Assembly: GCF_042477335.2 (NCBI RefSeq)
Contig: NC_091247.1
Span: 231,335,001 to 231,399,000, forward strand
DNA: 64,000 nt
Direction: 5' to 3'
From: Ovis canadensis
Lineage: Eukaryota; Chordata; Mammalia; Artiodactyla; Bovidae
Under the pieces are notes generated by a model. That model saw only the letters and a program-made list of their open reading frames with translations, made no database searches and was not told where the DNA came from. Shown here piece by piece: positions 11,601 through 21,500 of this stretch. A program made the translations under genes and the position numbers. Positions within the stretch are counted from its first letter, which is position 1; every line of letters starts with the position of its first letter.

Positions 11601-14600
11601 TCAATGGACATGAGTTTTCGCAAGCTGCCGGAGATGCTGAAGGACAGGGAAGCCTGGGGTGCTGCAGTCCACGGGGCTGCAAAGAGTCGGACATGACTGA
11701 GCACCTGAACAATACCTTTTCACAATTAAAAGCACTCAAACAACTAGGAAAAGAATGGAAGCGGCTCAACGGGATTAAGACTGTGTGTGAAAACTCCACA
11801 GCGCGCATTACACTCAGGAGAGACGGAAAGCTTCTCTCAGGGATGAGGAGGAACAAGGCAAGGACGCGTGCTTTCACCACTTCAGTGTAACACTTAAGTC
11901 CCAGACACAGCAGTTAGGCAAGGAGAAATGTTAATATGCAGACTGGAAAGGCAGAAGTAAAATGACCTGTTTGCAGGGGACATGATCTCATATTCAGAAA
12001 AAGCTAAAGAGTAAACAAAACGTGTTAGAGCTGTTAAACGAATTCAGCAAAGTACCAGGATACAAAATCAATATATAAAAATCATTTGTATTTCCATACA
12101 CTTGCAATGAACAATCCAAAAAAGGAAAGTAAGAAATAATTCCATTTACAAGTGCAATATAAGAATAAAGTACTAGAGTAAATCTAACTGAGGAGGCAAA
12201 AGACTTGTTAAAGTGAAAACTAGAAAACAATGCTGAGAGAAATTAAAGACCTAAATAAATGCAAAGATATCCTATGTTCATGGACTGGAGTATCTAATAA
12301 TGTCTGGATAATACACCCAGGGACTCCCCAGCACTCCATGCTGTCACTGCACAGGTTCAATCCCTGGCCCAGGAACTAAGATCCCCCATGCCACGGGCAA
12401 CGAAGCCCACTAGCAGAAATGAAAGACCCCACAAGCTGTAACAAACACCCGCCATGCTGCAACTAACACTCGATACAGCCAGATAGATAAAAAAGATATT
12501 TAAATAATGATTCACCCAAAGCAACCTGTGGATTCAGTGCCACCCATATCATTATCCCAACGATGCTTTTAGCAGAAATAGAAAAACTCATCCTAAAATC
12601 CATCAGTTCAGTTCAGTCGCTCAGTAGTGTCCAACTCTTTGCGACCCCATGAATTGCAGCACGCCAGGCCTCCCTGTCCATCACCAACTCCCGGAGTTCA
12701 CTCAGACTCACATCCATCGAGTCCGTGATGCCATCCAGCCATCTCATCCTCGGTCGTCCCCTTCTCCTCCTGCCCCCAATCCCTCCCAGCATCAGAGTCT
12801 TTTCCAGTGAGTCAACTCTTCACATGAGGTGTCCAAAGTACTGGAGTTTCAGCTTTAGCATCATTCCTTCCAAAGAAATCCCAGGGCTGATCTCCTTCAC
12901 AATGGACTGGTTGGATCTCCTTGCAGTCCAAGGGACCCTCAAGAGTCTTCTCCAACACCACAGTTCAAAAGCATCAATTCTTCGGCGCTCAGCCTCCTTC
13001 ACAGTCCAGCTCTCACATCCATCCACGAGCAAGGAAAAACCATAGCCTTGACTAGACGGACCTTAGTCGGCAAAGTAATGTCTCTGCTTTTGAATATACT
13101 ATTTAGGTTGCTCATCACTTTTCTTCCAAGGAGTAAGCATCTTTTAATTTCATGGCTGCAGTCACCATCTGGATTGATTTTGGAGCCCAGAAAAATAAAG
13201 TCTGACACTGTTTCCACTGTTTCTCCATCTATTTCCCAGGAAGTGATGGGACCAGAGGCCATGATCTTCGTTTTCTGAATGTTGAGCTTTAAGCCAACTT
13301 TTTCACTCTCCTCTTTCACTTTCATCAAGAGGCTTTTTAGCTCCTCTTCACTTTCTGCCATAAGGGTGGTGTCATCTGCATATCTGAGGTGATTGATATT
13401 TCTCCCGGCAATCTTGATTCCAGCTTGCGTTTCTTCCAGCCCAGCGTTTCTGATGATGTACTCTGCATAGAAGTTAAATAAGCAGGCTGACAATATACAG
13501 CCTTGACGTACTCCTTTTCCTATTTGGAACCAGTCTATTGTTCCATGTCCAGTTTTAACTGTTGCTTCCTGACCTGCATACAGGCTTCTCAAGAGGCAGG
13601 TCAGGTGGTCTGGTATTCCCATCTCTTTCAGAATTGTCCACAGTTTATTATGATCCACACAGTCAAAGGCTTTGGCATAGTCAATAAAGCAGAAATAGAT
13701 GTTTTTCTGGAACTCTCTTGCTTTTTCCATGATCCAGCGGATGTTGGCAATTTGATCTCTGGTTCCTCTGCCTTTTCTAAAACCAGCTTGAACATCAGGG
13801 AGTTCACTGTTCACTGATGAACCAGCTCTTCATTGTTGAAGCCTGGCTTGGAGAATTTTGAGCATTACTTTACTAGCATGTGAGATGAGTGCAGTTGTGC
13901 GGTAGTTTGAGCATTCTTTTGCATTGCCTTTCTTTGGAATTGGAATGAATTGCAAAGGGCCCCAAATAACCACAACAATCTTAAAAAAAAAAAAAAATGG
14001 TGGAGAACTCATACCTCCCAAGGTCAAAACTTCCTACAAAGTTTTAGTCATCAAAACAGTGTAGAACTGGGGGACATCCCTGGTTGCCTAGTGGTTAGAT
14101 TCTGGATTTCACTGCCATGGACCGGAATCAATCCCTGGTCAGGGAACAGAGATCCTGCAAGATGAGGGGTGTGGCCACAAAAACACATCGCAGGAGTGGG
14201 ATCAGGACAAACATGAAGATCAATGGAGAGAGCAGAGCCCAGAAACAGACAGCTCACACGTGGTCAGTGATGCGTAAGGGTGTCGAGAGCACACAGCGTG
14301 GAGAGAAGGGCCTTTTCAACAAAGGGCGCTGGGCAAACAGAATATCCACACTCAAAAGATTAAAGCGCCTAGAGCCCACTCTCTGCAATGAGACAGGCCG
14401 CCGCACCGAGGAGCCTGAGCACCACAGTGAAGAGGAGGCCGTGCTCGCGGCAGCCAGGGAGAGCCCGAGCAGAGCCATGAGGACCCAGTGCAGCCGGGAG
14501 AAACGAAGACACGAAACTATTTAGAAAGAACAGAGCCAGGACTGTGCCACTCTTGGGTGGAAACACAGAGGCCTTGGGTTTGGTGATTTCTTAGATATGA

Positions 14601-15544
14601 CACCAAAAGTATAGGGAACAAAAGGAAGAAAGTAACCTGGACCTCACCAAAATTAAACTTTGTACTTCAAAGGATACTATCAAGAGTGTGAAAAGACAAC
14701 CTACAGAATGAGAGAAAACATTTGCAAATCATGTATCTGGTAAGGGATTAATATGCAGAATGCATCAAGAACTCCTACAACTCAAGGGGCAAGGGCGGCG
14801 AGGGCACAGCAGGAGGCAGCAGTCTGCAGGCTGAGGCGCTCACTGTGGGCGCCGCACTCGCGCCGCCAGCATCCAGAACAGTGGGGAGCACGCTTCCGTT
14901 CTCTGAGCAAAGCAAGAGGCGAAGGACAAAAAACTAACAGGCTGTCTTCCAAAACGGGTGTACCAGCGAAGAAGTGCTCAGGAGCAGTGCCCATGATGGG
15001 AATGGAGATCTAAATTATGATGAGACACAGGGACACTACCAGCATAAAACAGCTATGCAGTGGGCGGCATTACTGGTGAAGAGTTCACCTGCCAGTGCAG
15101 GAGATGCCAGAGACGCGGGTTCAATCCCTGGGTCGGGAAGATCCCCTGGAGCAGCAACTGGCAACCCCCTCCGCTGATCTTGCCTGGGAAACCCCATGGA
15201 CAGTGGAACCTGGGAGGTTACAGCCACGGCGTCTCAGAGAGTCAGACATGACTGAGCACGCAGGACAGGACAGTGGAACGCTGCCATGTTACACACGGAG
15301 CCCAGCCTGGCGCTCTGGGACAGCCTGAGTCGGGGGAGAAGTGGGAGCAAGCGGTGGGAGGGAGACTCCATAGGGAGGGGATATACATATACACGTACAT
15401 ACGCTGCTGCCGTCAAGCCGCTTCAGTCGTGTCCGACTCTGTGCAACCCGATAGACGGCAGCCCACCAGGCTCCCCTGCCCCTGGGATTCTCCAGGCAAG
15501 AACACTGGAGTGGGTTGCCACTGCCTTCTCCAATACATATATAG

Positions 15545-15575
<31 letters not shown>

Positions 15576-18500
15576 TATACATACACATACACATATATAG
15601 TCATGACTGATTCTCATTGTTGTACGGCAGAAACCAACACAACACCAAAAAGCAATTATCCTCCAATTAAAAAATAGAAAAATTAAGCATTTGGATTTTA
15701 GGGAAAAAAACTATAATGAGACACCACTTCACACCCACTGGGACAGCTATTATTTACCAAAAAAGGAGTGGAGGGAGAGCGAGTACTGGTGAGGATGTAG
15801 CAAACTGGAGCCCCTGAGTCGCACACACTGCTGGAGGGAGCAGAAAAGGGCACAGCCAAGGTGAGAAACAATTCGTTGGCTGCTCCGAAAGTGAGCAGAA
15901 TTACTGGGGCACGACAATGCAGGGGGCCCGGGTTCGCTCCCTGGTCAGGGAACTAGATCCCACAGGCTGCAACTAAAAAGGCCCTGCATGCCACAATTAA
16001 AGATCCCGTGTGCCGCCACAGACCCGGTGCAGCCAAATAAACCAACCAAACAGTCACCACAGGGCCCGGCAAGTGCACTCCCAGGAATATACCCTGAAGA
16101 ACTAAATGCACCGTGTTCACAACAGCACTGTTCCAACAGTCAGAAGCTGAGATCCACCCAAGCGGCCATCAGCTGATAAACAGCTAACAAAATGTGGTCG
16201 TTATACACATAGCAAGGGAGAGAGGCAAAGACACACCCAACTGAATCCTGAGTTCCAGAGAATAGTGGGCAGAGATAAGAGCGGTTTCTTAAATGAACAG
16301 TGCAAAGAAGCAGAGGAAAACAACAGAATAGGAAAGACTAGAGATCTCCTCAAGAACACTGGAGATGTCAAGTGAACACTTCATGCAAGGATGGGCACGA
16401 TTAAGGAGAGAAGGGTAAAGACCTAACAGAAGCAGATGAGATTAAAAAGAGGTGGCAAGAATACACTAAATAACTGTACAAAAAAAGGTCTTAATGACGC
16501 AGATAACCACAATGGTGTGGCCACTCACCGAGAGTCTGACATCTTGGAGCCTGAAGTCAAGTGGGCCTTAGGAAGCATCACTACAAACAAAGCTATTGGA
16601 GGTAACAAAATTCCGGCTGAGCTGTTTCAAATCTTAAAAGATGATGCTGTTAAAGTGCTGCACTCAATGTGTCAACACATTAGGAAAACTCAGCAGTGGC
16701 CACAGGACTGGAAAAGGTCAGTTTTCACTCAAATTCCAAAGAAGGGCAATGCCAAAGAACGTTCAAACCGCCGTATAATTGTGCTAACTTTGCATGCTGG
16801 TAAGGTTATGCTCAAAATCCTTCAAGTGAGGCTTCAGACATACGTGAACGGAGAACTTCCAGATGTACAAGCTGGGTTTAGAAAAGGGGGAGGAACCAGA
16901 GAGCAAATCACCAACATACACTAGATCACAGAAAAGCAAGAAAGTCCCAGAAAAACATCTCCTTCTGCTTCGTTGACTAGGCTAAAGCCTGACTGTGTGG
17001 ATCATAACAAACTGTGGAAAATCCCTAAAGAGGTGGGAATACCAGACCACCTGACCTGCCTCCCGAGAAACCTGCGTGCAGGTCAAGAAGCAGCAGTTAT
17101 TAGAGCCAGACATGGAAAAACAGCCTGGTTCAAAACCAGGAAAGGAGTACGTCAAGGCTGTGTATTGTCACCCTGATTACCTAACTTGTATGCAGAGTAC
17201 ATCGTGCAAAATGCCAGGCTAGATGAAGCACAAGCTGGAATCATGACTGCCGGGAGAAATATCAACAACCTCATATATGCAGATGATACCATTCTAATGG
17301 CAGAAAGAGCCTCTTGATGAGTGTGAAAAACAGTGAAAACTTGGCTTAAAACTGAACATTAAAAAAAACTAAGATTATGGCATCACTTCATGGCAAATAG
17401 GGGCAGAAAAAGTGGAAGCAGTGTCAGACTTTATTTTTGGGGGGCTCCAAGATCGCTGCAGATGGTGACTGCAGTCATGAAATTAAAACACGCTGACTCC
17501 TTGGAAGGAAAGCTAGGACACACCTAGACAGTGTATTAAAAAGCAGGGACGTCGTTTTGCCTACAAAGGTCCGAAGAGTCAAAGCTATGGTTTTTCCATC
17601 AGTCATGTATGGATATAGGAGCTGGACAGTAACAAAGGCTGAGGGCCAAAGAACTGATGCCCTCAAACTGTGGTGCTGGAGAAGACTCACGAGTCCGTTG
17701 GGCAGCAGGGAGATCCAACCAGTCCATCCTAAAGGAAATCAACCCTGAATATTCATTGGAAGGACTGATGCTGAAGCTGAAGCTCCAATCCTTTGGCCAC
17801 TGATGTGAAGAATGACTCACTGGAAAAGACCCTGATGCTGGGAGAGACTGAAAGTAGAAGCAGAAGAGGGCGGCAGAGGATGAGGCGGTTGGGTGGCATC
17901 CCCGAGTCAACGGACATGAATCTGAGCAGACACTGGGAGACAGTGAAGGGCAGGGAAGCCTGGAAGGCTGCAGTCCATGGGCTCGCAAACAGCCGGGCGT
18001 GACTGCGTGACTCAACAACGACACACGTGTAGAATACTTTCTGGCCTTAAAAAGGAAGGAAATTCCGACACAGACTACACCATGATTGAACATTGAGGTC
18101 ATTATGCTGAATGAAGTAAGTCAGACACAAAGGACAAACACTTCGTGATCCCATCCATGTGGGGAAATCAGTTTCAAACTGAAACAAGACGACCATCCCC
18201 AGGCAGGCTGCCAAGACGGCTTCCTGGCCACACCGCGCCTCCTTACCTGGCAGAGGCAGAACGTGGCGGACACGACCCCGATCAGGACGTTGAGCGCGTC
18301 CTTCACCAGCTCGCACTCCTTCACTAGGACGGGCTGCGGGGCCTGCAGGAGGCTCCCGCCCAGCACCTGCAGCTCCCCTTGGCGGAGCCGGCAGAACCTG
18401 TCAAAGGCGTCCCTGCCGGCCTCGGTGAGGTAGGGCTCCTCGCGGTGGCCGGGGGGGCTGTGGGGACAGAGCAGCAGCGAGCTTAGGTGAGCAGAGGGCA

Positions 18501-21500
18501 GGACAAAGAGCAACTCAATGGCGTGAGGTGCCTAAGGCCAGATGAGACTCTCCACTGCCCCCGTCTGCGGTCAGCAGGCCTGTCAGACAGCACTGCGCAG
18601 GAAGTGTCCCCACCCAGCCCGCACCCACGGGGCACATGGCGGTCCTCTCGTGGGAAACAACACCCAGGCCCGGAGAAGCACAGTCACAACTGCACAAGTG
18701 GCCGTCAGCAGAGGACTGGATAAAGACCTGGTCTGTCCACGCAGAGGAACATTAATCCAGCCTTCAGGAGGAAGGAATTCTGACACTGTGTCAGATGCTG
18801 CAACACGGAGGAGCCCTGAGGGCGTAAGGCTGAGTGATGACCCAGTCATGCACCTGGACAAGTGCTGCATGACCCCACTCCTGTGGGGCCCCCAAAGTCA
18901 CAGACCCAGAAAGGAGATGTGGAGGCCCAGGGCGGGAGGACAGTGTGGAGAGTGAGGGTGTGATGGAGACAGTCTCAGTTTAGGAGGATGAAAAAGTTCT
19001 GGAGAGGATGGTGCTGATGGTCACCTAACATGGATGTGCTTAACGCCACTGATGGAAATGTCAAAAGGATTAAGATGTTAGACTTCATGTCATAGGATGT
19101 CATCACCCTCTGCCCAAGAAAGCACAAAGATCGTACAGAGCCAAAAGTTCCCTGAAATTCTAGGAGAAAAGAGGCACACGCCTGCCCTAGGGCCTCTGCC
19201 TATGGGGGTTCTGCAGGAAGTTCAAGAACAGGGTTTACCAGCCTGGTGACACTGTTCAAAAGCGGCCAAAGAGACAGCACCATTTATTAGACATTCCTTT
19301 GGAAACCACCAACTCCTACTGAAAGCCTGAAACAGCTGCTTTTTAAAGCCCACTGGAAGTAGATTCTTAATAAAAGGAGCCCAGGAAAAACCTTAGAACT
19401 TGCTAAGACCAAAAATGCTCCTTGATGGACAGTGCACCATAAGGCGCCCTTTCCCGCATTTAGCAAGAGCAGGGCCAGAGCAGTCAGGCGGACGAGCCCA
19501 GCCTCACAGGGCCGGCGCTGCTACGAGACACAGGCTGCGAGGAAGCGCGATGTGCCGCCAAGGACAGGGGCCCTAAAGGGACCCAGGGAACGGAGATGCT
19601 GGTCAGGAAGGCCAGGGGAGCAAGGCCACGCCCAGAGCAGTGTCCCCGGGAGTGGGAGCGGCCTGCATGGAAGCCTAGAGAAGGGAGGAGAAAGGGGCCA
19701 GGTGCTCTGGGCTCAGCACGGGGTGAGGGCAGGGGCCCACGGCTAGTCCCAGCGGGCAGGGCTGAGGGGTGGCGGGTGGAGCAGCGCTCTCCAATCGCCA
19801 TCCCTTGAAGGCAGCGCTGGCCAAGCGGAGGATGGCCCGGCGGGCAGGAAAAGCAGGCGGGCCAGTCCTGAGTGTCCAGATCAGTGGGGGGGGCCAGCCA
19901 GGCCACAACAGCAGCCACGCTCCTCAGGGCACGGAGAGCTGGAGGGGAAGAGGAGCCTCTGGAGCTCCAGGGACCCCGAGGCTCCTGTGCTGCGGGTGCC
20001 ACCCCAGTGCCCACACAGGCATCGGCCTCTGGCCACTCTCCCGGGGTCACTGAGAGCTGAAAGACGAGGACCCGTGAAGGAAACACCACGTTCACACTCG
20101 TCCCCAAGGAGAACGTGGTCCTGAACATCACAAGACCACCTCCCCAGAAAGGGGGGCAGGTGCTGAGGCGCTGGCAGCAGGGCGACCCAAGCTGGCTGGC
20201 AGGGCGAAGCACCGGGGCGGGGGTCCTCTGGGGGTCTCAGGCAAGGGCAGAGTTCACAATCAAGGGCTGTGGCTGCCAAGGAAGCTTTGACTGCCCATTT
20301 GTCAGAGTTCCTGGCAAGAAACTAGCAAGTGGCTGGGATCCAACTGCAACAGATTCCCAAGATTCTCCAAATGAACTTGAGCAACGGGCTTCAGGGGCAG
20401 GGGAATCCGGTTACATCAGAAGAGGCAGTGGGAGAGCTGCGGGGTGGCCGGTGTCTCCTATGGGGGCACAGGCTAACATACTGGCCACCATCCTCCTTGA
20501 AGGGACACCAAGAATCAGTCCTCACTCTGGAGCTGTGGGGTCAGTTCTGCTTCAGGGGGACACCGAAGAGATTAAGTGCATTCACAAAAGGGGACAAGAA
20601 CATTGACCAGCTGAGCAATCATGTCCCCTACTAAAGAGTGATCTGAGAAACTGAGCCAAGAAAATCGGGAACTGGCAGAGGAATCCACTAGTGAGCATTC
20701 ACAAAAGAAAGCAGTGCCGCTTGATGGCCAGTGTGCAAACTTGCGAGGGCTTTGCAGGCAGCAGGTGGTGAGGTCTGCTCTGTACACACAAGACAGGTGC
20801 AGACCAAACAGGAAGTCACAGGGCAAAGGCGCTCCTGCAGGACCAGACAGCCACCAGTGCCGGCGGTGCTCGGGAGCGGGAGTGGGCCCCACCTGGGGGA
20901 AGATGCGGACGCCAGGAAAGCCCCTCCAGCAGGAGCAGGGCCCACACAACACCCCGAGCACATGCTCGTCCCGGGGAGGCCCCGCAGGAGCCAAGGCTGA
21001 GTCGGAAGGCACTCGGCTCCCTGCAAACCCCGCCTCTCTCCCTCAGTGCTCCCCACGCTGGCATCCCACAGAACTGTCAGCAGAGAATAGGTGCCCAAAC
21101 GTGGGAGATGGGTCCTCTACCCCCACTCTGGGAGGCTTCGAGACGCCAGCACGCCATGGGCTGAAAGACCCGGCATCAGAGCACCCATCAGGGAACACTG
21201 TGATGACGGGCTTCCCTCAGGGGAGCACCACCCTCAGGCCTCCCAGGTGTGAGAAGCACTCCCTCAGCAGCACCCCGTGCCTGGCACCAACCACAGGGCC
21301 TGCCACCTCGACCAGGAGCCGCCACAGCAAGGATGTGAGCCGCAGCCGTTACTGGCTCAGTGCAAACTTCTGTAGGTTTCCCCTGGTGGTTCTCAACTCT
21401 CAGGGCAGACAACTTGCACACAGCTTGACTGAAACTTCCAAGTCCCCAATCTGGGCTGAGTAAAGGCCACATTAGAGGGCAGGGGAGAGACAGGGTTTGC

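Larger units (their letters stand above)
10820..18180 (+). mobile_element. Old LINE-1 3' half, fragmented by later insertions (TUBGCP6 intron 3)
   Basis: Pieces of an old L1 ORF2 and 3' end run in one direction through intron 3, antisense to TUBGCP6. Recognisable pieces: 10820-10897 and 11061-11400 (the part reading GACCAAGTGGGCTTTAT with ATGCAAGG after it), 11720-12300, 12505-12600, 13985-14070, 14190-15060, 15680-15900, 16045-16200 and 18025-18180 (AAAAGGAAGGAAATTC, the usual L1 tail region). Between the pieces sit SINEs and BovB LINEs, each listed separately. The L1 is interrupted many times and clearly dead. Its order is collinear, so one or a few overlapping old insertions are likely. 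Confidence 0.75.

Noticed and set aside
12999-13814. 271-codon frame as a possible host gene
   Set aside because: It is BovB LINE reverse transcriptase, not a cellular gene.
15065-15110. tRNA-like A/B boxes as a tRNA gene (also at 22325 and 10898)
   Set aside because: They are the tRNA-derived heads of SINEs; no cloverleaf with a 3' acceptor stem or terminator.
15600-15680. Segment with GAAACCAACACAAC and AAGCAATTATCCTCCAATT as an independent element
   Set aside because: It resembles the 3' end of a ruminant LINE-type repeat and ends A-rich, but I could not name the family, so it is not listed as a separate feature.
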